DNA of 16,157 nucleotides from DATAMF01 sp964472565 (GTDB lineage Bacteria > Chloroflexota > Anaerolineae > Aggregatilineales > Aggregatilineaceae): NCBI GenBank assembly GCA_964472565.1, contig CAYYNB010000143.1, positions 1 to 16,157 on the forward strand, given 5' to 3'. The position numbers were made by a program, and so were the translations under genes. Numbering within the stretch: position 1 is the first letter of the stretch; the number at the start of each line of letters is the position of its first letter. Under the pieces are notes generated by a model. The model was not told the DNA's origin. It searched no databases and saw nothing but the letters and a program-made list of their open reading frames with translations. This document shows, in pieces, positions 1-6,124 of the stretch.

Positions 1-118
1 GATCATTCAGAAGTTCAACAAACTTCCCCGTGGCGCGTCGTGAACTAGAAATTTTTTCCCGTGAGACGTCGCCAAGGGGGGGCGGGGGTACAACTCTCCG
101 TAATACAATTAATAATAA
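1..118. repeat. Non-coding left flank with a copy of a G-rich dispersed repeat
   Basis: No gene is seen here. Positions 52-60 (six T then CCC) followed at 74-88 by a run of seven G, C, five G match an element at 16079-16117 at the other end of the window; the 15-base G-rich block is identical in both. Further left, CTTCCCC at about 23-29 and the CGTCGTGA block at 36-43 also have counterparts at the right end. GGCGCGTC (32-39) can pair imperfectly with GACGTCGCC (65-73). The minus-strand operon ends at 119, so this segment is its 3' flank, but on that strand no stem is followed by a clear T-run, so it is not a convincing intrinsic terminator. A small hairpin (10-26) is also present. Confidence 0.5.
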
Positions 119-640
119 CTAATCACTACCAACTAACAACTGGCTCAACCCATCAACCACCTGCTCCACCGCATCCATCACCGCCGCCGACGGCGGCGCA
201 TCAAACGCATTGCTCATCGGCTGAATCCCGATCAGCGCGACCTCACACCCCAGTTCCGCCGTCAGATACTGCGCCAGCATATACGGCGGCAGCGTATGCG
301 TCGAAGCGCTGATTCCGGTGGTGTCCCGCCAATCCAGCCACCGGATCGTGCCTGCTTCTGCGTTCATTTGTGCCGCATCCACAAACACCACCAGATCCGG
401 CGCAAATTTGCGCAGCGCGCCTGTTTGATTTTCCGGTGCCGCGCCCGCCTCAATGATCAGCACATCATCCCGCGCCGCCGACAGTAAACGGCGGGCAACC
501 AGTATGCCCGCCGCATCATCACCACCAAATTCTTGCCCAACACCCATGACGACAACGCGTGGTTTACGCGTTTTCAGGCTCTGGAACGTCTTCTTCGCTG
601 GGTTCAGCCAGGACAACTTGGATGTGTTCGGGATTCCCAT
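119..640 (-). CDS. Hydrogenase maturation protease (HycI-type endopeptidase)
   Basis: Nickel-dependent aspartic-type endopeptidase that removes the C-terminal peptide of the [NiFe] large subunit after Ni insertion, in the cytoplasm. Seen: the family N-terminal pattern VVVMGVG...GDDAAG (about residues 29-45), Asp42, Asp88 (in VFVDA) and His115 (in STHTL). Their spacing closely matches the three nickel ligands of E. coli HycI (Asp16, Asp62, His90). With the ATG at 640 the protein is 173 aa, normal for the family. This start gives an unusually long 77-nt overlap with the upstream ferredoxin-subunit gene and only a weak GAAG ribosome site. A TTG at 616 is possible. The ATG at 547 would delete the first beta strand. 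The open frame continues upstream to 847, but that part is antisense-like and has no family similarity. It is the last gene of the operon, and its substrate is the large subunit encoded three genes upstream. Confidence 0.88.
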   Translation of the reverse strand: MGIPNTSKLSWLNPAKKTFQSLKTRKPRVVVMGVGQEFGGDDAAGILVARRLLSAARDDVLIIEAGAAPENQTGALRKFAPDLVVFVDAAQMNAEAGTIRWLDWRDTTGISASTHTLPPYMLAQYLTAELGCEVALIGIQPMSNAFDAPPSAAVMDAVEQVVDGLSQLLVGSD

Positions 641-995
641 AATAGACTTCAAACGCCTTCTTATCCAGCGCTGCCAGTTCCCATTCGTCGTTTGACATCT
701 CCAGGCATCCTTGGCGGCAGCTTTCGACACATTGCCCACAGAATGTACAGCGGTCAATCGAGTAATGGAATACAAATTGTTTGGCTTTTTTGTCAATCGT
801 GATGATGTCAATCGCATCGGCTGGGCAGTCCTTCGCGCACAGTCCACAGCCCGTGCATTTGGTCAAATCCCAGTGCAGTTGGCTGCGCAGATGCTCCGGC
901 GACGGATGCCGCACAAATGGATACCGCTCGGTGACTGGACCTTTCAGCATCGAGCGCAGCGCATCTTGCCACATGCCGCTTAGTTTAACTTTCAT
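564..995 (-). CDS. NuoI/MbhN-like 2[4Fe-4S] ferredoxin-type hydrogenase subunit
   Basis: Electron-wiring subunit on the cytoplasmic side of the complex, 143 aa. Two cluster motifs are visible: Cys47, 50, 53, 57 (CTGCGLCAKDCP) and Cys83, 86, 89, 93 (CTFCGQCVESC); an additional Cys97 follows the second set. The second motif lacks the usual proline after its last cysteine. In family members the two clusters pass electrons from soluble ferredoxin toward the small subunit. The N-terminus (about 1-40) resembles the amphipathic start of NuoI/MbhN, and the last 20 residues are acidic (EEDVPEPEN). The start ATG is 4 nt after the NuoH-like stop. The 3' end overlaps the protease frame. Placement after NuoD and NuoH is the order seen in complex I and in Mbh (L-M-N). 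Confidence 0.93.
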   Translation of the reverse strand: MKVKLSGMWQDALRSMLKGPVTERYPFVRHPSPEHLRSQLHWDLTKCTGCGLCAKDCPADAIDIITIDKKAKQFVFHYSIDRCTFCGQCVESCRQGCLEMSNDEWELAALDKKAFEVYYGNPEHIQVVLAEPSEEDVPEPENA

Positions 996-999
996 CAGT

Positions 1000-1923
1000 T
1001 TAGGCCATTCCTTCTACTAAGACCAGGACGAGGAACTGAACCAACACCAGCAGCGCACCATACCGCCACCACAACCCAACAGTTTGATCAATCCGTAGCC
1101 GCGTCATCAGCGATTGTACGCCCGCCAGCCCAACCAGCAGCAGCAGTGTCTTCGCCAGGAACAGCAGCGGATTTCCAACGCCACCAAAATAGAACGCCGC
1201 CGCTAGTGTGAGGCCCACCACCAGTTCGACGCCGCGCCCCAAATGAAACAGCGCCAATCCGCGCCCGCTGTATTCAGTCATTGCCCCCGCCACGATCTCC
1301 GTTTCAGCTTCCGGTGCATCGAATGGCGGCAGTTCCAGCTTGCCCATCAACCCGATCAGCGCCACGATAAATCCAATCGGCTGCGTGAACATAAACCAGG
1401 TATGCTCGCCCGCATAATCGTTGATCGTTTTGATCTCCCACGATCCTGCCACAATCGCCGGGCCAAGCAGCGCCAGCAAAAACGGCGCTTCATACGAGAA
1501 CATCTGCGTCAGCGTGCGGGTTGCGCCCATCAGCGAAAAGCGATCCAGTGTATTCGCTCCGGCCAATCCAGTCGAGATCGTCAGCAGGCTCAGCATATAA
1601 ATCGCCACCACCAGATCCCCGTTAAAGCTGTATGGCGGATCAAACCCGAAGATCGGCACATACAACACCGAAGTCAGCGCGCCCGCCAACGCGATCACGG
1701 GCAGTGCCATGAACATATTAGCATCCACGCCCGTCGGCACGACTTCTTCTTTCGCCAGCAGTTTAACCGTGTCGGCCATCGGCTGGAACCAGCGTGGTCC
1801 CATGCGGTTTTGCAGTCGGGCCACCAACTTCCGATCCACCCACTCATACACCATTCCCAGCAGCAGGATACAGATGCCGCCGGGAAAGATCAGTAGAGCA
1901 AGAATATCTTTCAGCGCGTCCAT
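1000..1923 (-). CDS. NuoH/MbhM-like membrane coupling subunit
   Basis: Integral membrane subunit, 307 aa, about eight transmembrane helices, that anchors the hydrogenase module and couples redox change to ion movement. Recognisable NuoH features: the ERK..AR.QNR.GP type motif (here VDRKLVARLQNRMGPR, about residues 29-44), then QPMADTVKLLAKE (about 47-59), and the acidic cytoplasmic stretch LPPFDAPEAETEIVAG (about 198-213) followed by a YSG sequence. Both regions form the cytoplasmic face toward the large and small subunits in the family. The gene starts immediately after the stop of the large-subunit gene (TAA then ATG with no spacer), so translation is probably coupled. Length is close to bacterial NuoH and Mbh homologues. 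Confidence 0.94.
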   Translation of the reverse strand: MDALKDILALLIFPGGICILLLGMVYEWVDRKLVARLQNRMGPRWFQPMADTVKLLAKEEVVPTGVDANMFMALPVIALAGALTSVLYVPIFGFDPPYSFNGDLVVAIYMLSLLTISTGLAGANTLDRFSLMGATRTLTQMFSYEAPFLLALLGPAIVAGSWEIKTINDYAGEHTWFMFTQPIGFIVALIGLMGKLELPPFDAPEAETEIVAGAMTEYSGRGLALFHLGRGVELVVGLTLAAAFYFGGVGNPLLFLAKTLLLLVGLAGVQSLMTRLRIDQTVGLWWRYGALLVLVQFLVLVLVEGMA

Positions 1924-3108
1924 TTACTTGTATCTCTCAATTCCATACTGGCGCATTTGTTCCCACGACATATTCCGGCTGTCGCCATCTTCATCTTTGA
2001 CCGTCACCATCCGGTCATTGCATGAAAAACAGGGGTCAATGCCTGCCAAAATCATCGGCATATCCGCGAATTGGTGGCCTGCCGCCAGTGTCAGCACCGT
2101 CGCCATGTTCGGCAGTGTTGGCGTCCGCACTTTCACCCGTTCCGGCATATCTGTACCGTTACTGCGGATGTAATACAGCAGTTCGCCGCGTGGTGCTTCC
2201 ACCCGGCTGATCACTTCGCCTTCTTTGATACGGCGCGGCATACGCACGGTCAGTTCACCTTCCGGCATCGTATCCAGCACCTGCCGGATCACGCGGTAGC
2301 TCTCGAACAGTTCCTTGATGCGTACAATAAACCGTGCTTCAAGATCGCCCGCAGTTTCGGTGATCAGTTGGACCGGATACTGCGCATAAGCCGCATACGG
2401 CGCATCGATTCGAATATCCCGCGCCACGTTCGACGCGCGCGCGTTCGGACCCACTGCCCCGTGTTTTTCCGCAACTTCCTTGCTCATCGTCCCGATGCCG
2501 CGCGTCCGCCGCAGAAATACCACATCCGTAGTCACAACTTCCAGGTAGTGCTTGGTGCGCTCTTCCAGAAAATCAACCCCCACCCGGATCGAATCCGCCT
2601 GTTCGCTGCTGACATCGCATTTCACGCCGCCGAGCAGATTCGCGGAATAGTTGACGCGGTTTCCGGTCAGCCCTTCCAGCAGATTCATCACCGTTTCGCG
2701 GTCGCGCCAGCTATACATAAACAGCGTATCAAATCCGGCTTCATGTGCGGCCACACCCAGCCACAGCATATGGCTGTGAACTCGTTCCAGTTCGCCCACC
2801 AGCACGCGGATCGCTTGGGCACGTGGTGGCGCTTCTACCCCCGCCAGTTTTTCCACGCCGATGCTGTACGCGGTTGCATGCACATGCGAGCAGATGCCGC
2901 AGATTCGTTCGAGCAGGTACAGCGCCTGCACCCAGTTCCGGTTTTCGGTCCCTTTTTCAATCCCCCGATGCACATATCCCAGCCGCACGGTGGCGCTTTT
3001 GACCATTTCGCCGTCAACCACAAATTCAAAATGTCCGGGTTCCTTCAATGCGGGATGTTGCGGACCAATCGGAATGCGAAAAATTTCGTTCTCTTTTGCG
3101 GTGGTCAT
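1924..3108 (-). CDS. Group 4 [NiFe] hydrogenase large (catalytic) subunit, NuoD/MbhL-like
   Basis: Catalytic subunit that interconverts protons and H2 at a Ni-Fe(CN)2CO site. From the ATG at 3108 it is 394 aa. Both nickel-binding motifs are intact: RICGICS with Cys70 and Cys73 near the N-terminus, and DPCFSCNDR with Cys360 and Cys363 near the C-terminus. Complex I NuoD and the Mbx/Mbs sulfur-reducing relatives lack one or more of these cysteines, so the protein is a real hydrogenase. By analogy with HycE, processing is expected after Arg366, leaving a 28-residue tail (367-394), consistent with the protease gene in the same operon. A GTG directly upstream (3111) is an alternative start. The AAGGAA ribosome site (3117-3122) is 8 nt from the ATG and 5 nt from the GTG. 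Other NuoD-like features include GPQHPALKEPGHFEF and an RGE..YY segment. Confidence 0.96.
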   Translation of the reverse strand: MTTAKENEIFRIPIGPQHPALKEPGHFEFVVDGEMVKSATVRLGYVHRGIEKGTENRNWVQALYLLERICGICSHVHATAYSIGVEKLAGVEAPPRAQAIRVLVGELERVHSHMLWLGVAAHEAGFDTLFMYSWRDRETVMNLLEGLTGNRVNYSANLLGGVKCDVSSEQADSIRVGVDFLEERTKHYLEVVTTDVVFLRRTRGIGTMSKEVAEKHGAVGPNARASNVARDIRIDAPYAAYAQYPVQLITETAGDLEARFIVRIKELFESYRVIRQVLDTMPEGELTVRMPRRIKEGEVISRVEAPRGELLYYIRSNGTDMPERVKVRTPTLPNMATVLTLAAGHQFADMPMILAGIDPCFSCNDRMVTVKDEDGDSRNMSWEQMRQYGIERYK

Positions 3109-3111
3109 CAC

Positions 3112-3570
3112 TTAGCTTCCTTGCAGGTGTTCAAAATCTTTGCGCATGGGATAAATGCCATCCGGCCAGTCATCCGGTGTAAAAAGTCGATCCCGGTTCG
3201 GCGTATCCACAACATCAATCCCAAACATTTCAATCAGTTCGCGCTCATAAAAGCTGACTGACGGAATAATGCCATACACGCTCGGCACTTTCGGATCATC
3301 ACGCGGAATGTAGACGCGCAGGGTGAACACCGCCGCCCCTTCGCAAAAATGGTACAACACCACCATCTCGCCCTTATCCACGCCCAGGTCCATCCCGGTG
3401 ATCGCCGACAGATAACCCCAGTTCGCATCATACAGCGCTTGTACAGCAGCCAGCAGATCATCCGCTTCAACACGTATATCAACCCGGCTCGGTTCGGGTG
3501 TAGTTGTTTCTTTAGTCCACGCTTCGCAGATTGCGGAAGCGGTTTGTAGTGCAGTTTCAATGCTTGTCAT
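3112..3570 (-). CDS. NuoC/MbhK-like hydrogenase subunit
   Basis: Peripheral structural subunit of 152 aa that packs against the large subunit on the cytoplasmic side. The 30-kDa-subunit signature is seen in the C-terminal half: SFYERELIEMFGI, then NRDRLFTPDDWPDG and PMRKDFEHL, matching the conserved ER...D.FG...........R.......W.G.P.RKDF pattern of NuoC. It carries no cluster ligands and no membrane segment. The ATG overlaps the stop of the small-subunit gene by 4 nt (ATGA), indicating translational coupling. Its stop is followed at once by the large-subunit start. The N-terminal 25 residues are not conserved in an obvious way. It is a separate protein here, not fused to NuoD as in some enterobacterial hydrogenases and complexes. 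Confidence 0.92.
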   Translation of the reverse strand: MTSIETALQTASAICEAWTKETTTPEPSRVDIRVEADDLLAAVQALYDANWGYLSAITGMDLGVDKGEMVVLYHFCEGAAVFTLRVYIPRDDPKVPSVYGIIPSVSFYERELIEMFGIDVVDTPNRDRLFTPDDWPDGIYPMRKDFEHLQGS

Positions 3571-4046
3571 GCGTTTTCCGTCTCCTGTGCGCCATTCGGT
3601 TGTTTCAGGCTGCCCAGCAGTTTCACTATCCCGTCAATAATCGCTTCCGGGCGTGGCGGACATCCTGGCACATAGGCGTCAACCGGGATCACTTTATCAA
3701 TCCCTTCCATGACATTGTAGCACCCTTGAAACGCCCCCCCCGACAGCGCACACGACCCAACCGCCACGACAAACTTGGGGTCCGGCATCTGCTCATAGAT
3801 GCGGATCAGGCGTTCGCGCGCCTGTCGCGTCACCGGCCCAGTACAAATCAGAATATCCGCGTGTCGTGGGCTGCCTTGCAGCTTCACCCCAAATCGTTCC
3901 ATATCGTAGCGCGGCGTCAGTGTGGCTAGAATTTCAATATCGCACCCATTACACGACCCACTGTTAAAATGAATCGCCCAGGGCGAATTAATCCGCGCCC
4001 AGGTTTTCACTTGCTCCATTACACTCTGCCAGACGTTACTCGTCAT
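3567..4046 (-). CDS. [NiFe] hydrogenase small subunit, NuoB/MbhJ-like, one [4Fe-4S]
   Basis: Electron-transfer subunit of 159 aa holding the proximal cluster next to the Ni-Fe site. Predicted ligands are Cys32 and Cys35 (SGSCNGCDIEI), Cys99 (GSCALSGG) and Cys129 (PGCPPRPE). The spaced CxxC at 32-35 is the hydrogenase form; respiratory NuoB has adjacent cysteines, which supports hydrogenase function. An extra Cys109 follows. There is no Tat signal or C-terminal cluster domain, as expected for group 4 enzymes. The ATG at 4046 has a GGAG site 7-8 nt upstream. The gene is preceded by a 67-bp gap that contains a candidate promoter, and its stop overlaps the start of the NuoC-like gene. Confidence 0.95.
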   Translation of the reverse strand: MTSNVWQSVMEQVKTWARINSPWAIHFNSGSCNGCDIEILATLTPRYDMERFGVKLQGSPRHADILICTGPVTRQARERLIRIYEQMPDPKFVVAVGSCALSGGAFQGCYNVMEGIDKVIPVDAYVPGCPPRPEAIIDGIVKLLGSLKQPNGAQETENA

Positions 4047-4077
4047 TTTTTTCTCCGGGGTACATCACACTGCCCGA

Positions 4078-4106
4078 ATCATAGGCAATGAATTTATCTT
4101 ATACAA
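4078..4106 (-). promoter_or_regulatory. Candidate internal promoter before the small-subunit gene
   Basis: On the minus strand TTGTAT (4106-4101) is followed after 17 bases by TATGAT (4083-4078), five of six matches to the sigma-70 -10 box but only three of six at -35. Initiation near 4071 would give a leader of about 25 nt carrying the GGAG site before the ATG at 4046. It lies in one of only two real gaps inside the operon. This is inference from motif match only. Confidence 0.33.
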
Positions 4107-4113
4107 CTGACAT

Positions 4114-4425
4114 TTATCCTAAAATCAACGCCAAAAGCGCCAACATTAACCCAATCAGATAAATCCCCGCCGTGCCCGACAGCTCACCACTGCCCAGCAT
4201 CAGCACACCCAGGTGCAAAATGGCGAAAAACAAGGCAATCACAAAGAACGGGCGATACCCTGGTGCTGCCGGACGGACCGGTGAAGCCTCGCCGCTCGAA
4301 TACGTGCTGGCTTTGACGGTTGAATGTTCGCTCGGCCCGGCCAGCATCCGCCCAAACAGCGATAGCAGTGTGACCAGCCCCACGTAGGCGATAAATGCAA
4401 CAGGCGGAATGAGTAAAAAATCCAT
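4114..4425 (-). CDS. NuoA-like small membrane subunit of the hydrogenase complex
   Basis: Small hydrophobic protein, 103 aa, three predicted transmembrane helices (about 3-25, 56-76, 82-102). The loop and second helix resemble NuoA: TYSSGEASPVRPAAPGYRPFF aligns with the YECGE.P......YY.FF region, followed by a FAILHLGVL stretch where NuoA has its FDVE motif. The cysteine of the loop and both acidic residues of helix 2 (Asp79 and Glu81 in E. coli) are replaced (Ser, His, Gly). It sits in the slot of MbhI in Mbh operons and of NuoA in complex I operons. The start ATG has an AAGGAG site 8 nt upstream. Alternative reading: an MbhI-like helper subunit, but the sequence fits NuoA better. Confidence 0.78.
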   Translation of the reverse strand: MDFLLIPPVAFIAYVGLVTLLSLFGRMLAGPSEHSTVKASTYSSGEASPVRPAAPGYRPFFVIALFFAILHLGVLMLGSGELSGTAGIYLIGLMLALLALILG

Positions 4426-4476
4426 CTGTATTTCTCCTTAAACCCCAATACATGCCCCACATCTTGACGCGCACTT

Positions 4477-4560
4477 GTAGGGCGTTGCAATGCTGTTTTA
4501 CATTTAAATCCGGTAATGCCGATCTATCGGTCCGTAAGGGCGCTGCTTGCAGCGCCCTAC
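4477..4560. repeat. Palindromic repeat element with GTAGGGCG termini
   Basis: The left arm GTAGGGCGTTGCAATGC (4477-4493) is an imperfect inverted copy of the right arm ending GCGCCCTAC (4544-4560), framing an element of 84 bp. Its right half is itself a hairpin: AGGGCGCTG (4537-4545) pairs perfectly with CAGCGCCCT (4550-4558) around a four-base loop. Outward-facing GTAGGGCG ends and small size resemble REP/BIME or MITE-like intergenic elements. No target-site duplication could be established by eye. Confidence 0.55.
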
Positions 4561-4561
4561 T

Positions 4562-4591
4562 CCTCCTTTCTCCGCGTGCGGGGAAAGGAGG
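4562..4591. repeat. Long hairpin, 14-bp stem with 2-base loop
   Basis: CCTCCTTTCTCCGC (4562-4575) pairs with GCGGGGAAAGGAGG (4578-4591) with a single T-G wobble. It is followed by a G-rich tail with GGGAGG and GGGGTGA, reminiscent of the G-rich repeats at both window ends. On the minus strand it lies just after the stop of the NuoM/N-like gene (4613) and has no T-run, so it may be an mRNA stabiliser or attenuation structure rather than an intrinsic terminator. Confidence 0.55.
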
Positions 4592-4612
4592 CTGGGAGGA
4601 TAGGGGTGAACC

Positions 4613-6109
4613 TTAAAACCCGAAGGTCGCCAGCAGCGCATCACCCGCCGGACCGCTCAACCAGTCCAGCAGATTCGGCCACACACCCACCGCCACAATC
4701 GCCACGCTGAGAATAACCATCGGCACTGTCATCAATACCGGCATCGGCTGTCCTTTTTGAACCGCTTTCGACGGTTTCCGGCGATACAGGGCGTTCACCA
4801 GTGGCGCATAATACGCCAGCGAGAGCACACTGTTTAGTGCGGCAAAAAGGACCAGCAGTTCGATCAGGGTTTCTTTCGTCTCAAATCCGGCTACAAAAAT
4901 CTGCCACTTCGACATAAACCCGGCCAGCGGCGGCAGTCCACCCAATCCCAAAACCGCCAGGCTGAGTCCCAGCGCCGTAATCGGATATTTCTGCGCCGCC
5001 CCATCAAGATCGCTCACCGTCAATGGGCAGTGATCACCGAGCGACACATGCAGCGTATACAGTAAGCCGCCCGCCGCCAGGAATGCCAAGCCTTTCATCA
5101 TGCCATGATTGAGCATATGGAACAAACTGCCTTGTGCCCCGGCGGTTTCTTTGGCATACAGCGCAATTCCCAGCCCCAGCAGCATATAACCCATATGGCT
5201 CAGGCTCGAATACGCCAGCAGCCGCTTGACTTGCGTCTGCCGCAGCGCCATCAGGTTCCCCAGCAGCATGTTGAACGCCCCGAAAATCATCAGCAGTGTG
5301 CCCCACGAGTCGCTGACACCCGTCAGCGCGCCGAGTGACCGTAGCAGCGCCACCAGCCCGGCCTCGATCACCACGCCGGACAGCATCGCGCTGATCCCGC
5401 TGGGTGCCTGCGAGTGCGCATCCGGTAGCCAGGTATGCATCGGCACCATCGCCACTTTCACGCCAAACCCAATCGTGAATAATGCGCCCGCCGCCAGCAG
5501 CATATCCGAATCTTTTGCCGCATTCCGAATTTCAATCAGGTCCAGCGTGCCGGTCTGCGCCAGCACCAGCGCGATCCCCATCAGCACCAGCGCCGATCCA
5601 ACCGCGCTTTGCACCATATATTTGATACCCGCTTCCAGCGACGCCGCCTGTTCGCGGTAGAACGCCACCAGGAAGAACGATGCTATCGCCATCCCCTCGA
5701 ACCAGACCCACAGGTTAAATAAGTCCCCTGCGCATCCCAGCCCGATCATCACACCGATCATCGCCACCAGCAGCGCGAAATATTTCTCTTGATCGCTCTC
5801 CGCCGCCATATACGGGCCTGAATACACCGTGACCAGGGTGCCAAGTCCCAACACCAGCGCCGCCAGCAGCAGACTCAGATCATCCAGCCGCAGCATAATG
5901 CTGCCGTGCTGGTACGTTTGTATGCCATGCTCGTTCAGGTCCGACGCGGCCACCGCAAACGGAACCCATGTGATCAGCAGCGCAGCGACCGCCGCCCACC
6001 GCGCGATTCGCGCCCCGTCTTCTTTGAATAACCGCCCCAGCAGATAAATCACCGGCGAAGCAAGCAGGGGCAGCACAATCATCCAGGTAAAAGCCGTCAT
6101 ATCATCCAT
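4613..6109 (-). CDS. NuoM/N/MbhH-like antiporter-type ion-pumping subunit
   Basis: Multi-spanning membrane protein, 498 aa, about 14 helices, of the complex I/Mrp antiporter family (proton_antipo_M). Channel residues are preserved: Glu138 in WVWFEGM (TM5), Lys218 in FGVKVAMVPMHTWLPDAH (TM7), Lys339 in HGMMKGLAFL and Lys401 in GFMSKWQ. The family block HSQAPSGISAMLSGVVIEAG is clear. It lacks the long C-terminal lateral helix, so it is the inner rather than the distal pump. Expected role is to move H+ or Na+ across the membrane, driven by the hydrogenase module. The start is 15 nt after the NuoL-like stop. ATG 6100 is an in-frame alternative. It is the last gene before the 187-bp gap. Confidence 0.93.
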   Translation of the reverse strand: MDDMTAFTWMIVLPLLASPVIYLLGRLFKEDGARIARWAAVAALLITWVPFAVAASDLNEHGIQTYQHGSIMLRLDDLSLLLAALVLGLGTLVTVYSGPYMAAESDQEKYFALLVAMIGVMIGLGCAGDLFNLWVWFEGMAIASFFLVAFYREQAASLEAGIKYMVQSAVGSALVLMGIALVLAQTGTLDLIEIRNAAKDSDMLLAAGALFTIGFGVKVAMVPMHTWLPDAHSQAPSGISAMLSGVVIEAGLVALLRSLGALTGVSDSWGTLLMIFGAFNMLLGNLMALRQTQVKRLLAYSSLSHMGYMLLGLGIALYAKETAGAQGSLFHMLNHGMMKGLAFLAAGGLLYTLHVSLGDHCPLTVSDLDGAAQKYPITALGLSLAVLGLGGLPPLAGFMSKWQIFVAGFETKETLIELLVLFAALNSVLSLAYYAPLVNALYRRKPSKAVQKGQPMPVLMTVPMVILSVAIVAVGVWPNLLDWLSGPAGDALLATFGF

Positions 6110-6124
6110 TGTTTGTTACGCCCC

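Larger units (their letters stand above)
4426..4612. other. 187-bp non-coding gap splitting the operon into two modules
   Basis: This is the largest gap inside the operon, between the NuoM/N-like and NuoA-like genes. No coding potential is seen. It holds two strong hairpins (4537-4558 and 4562-4591), a perfect short palindrome CCGATCTATCGG (4519-4530), an inverted pair of GTAGGGCG-type arms (4477-4493 and 4544-4560) and the AAGGAG ribosome site of the downstream gene near 4433-4438. All other junctions in the operon except one are within 20 nt or overlap. Confidence 0.75.

Noticed and set aside
641..847. N-terminal extension of the protease frame up to 847
   Set aside because: It lies wholly inside the ferredoxin-subunit gene and has no similarity to maturation proteases; the family fold begins just after the ATG at 640.
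1924..3108. Mbx/Mbs-type sulfur-reducing large subunit
   Set aside because: Those relatives have lost part of the C-terminal nickel cysteine pair, whereas Cys360 and Cys363 are both present here.
2071..3261. Long plus-strand open frame (396 codons) opposite the large-subunit and NuoC-like genes
   Set aside because: It is antisense to two clearly recognised subunits, rich in His, Arg and Phe as expected for a shadow frame, and shows no known domain.
4562..4591. Intrinsic terminator ending the operon after the NuoM/N-like gene
   Set aside because: The stem is strong, but neither strand has a T-run directly after it, and the next gene clearly belongs to the same complex.
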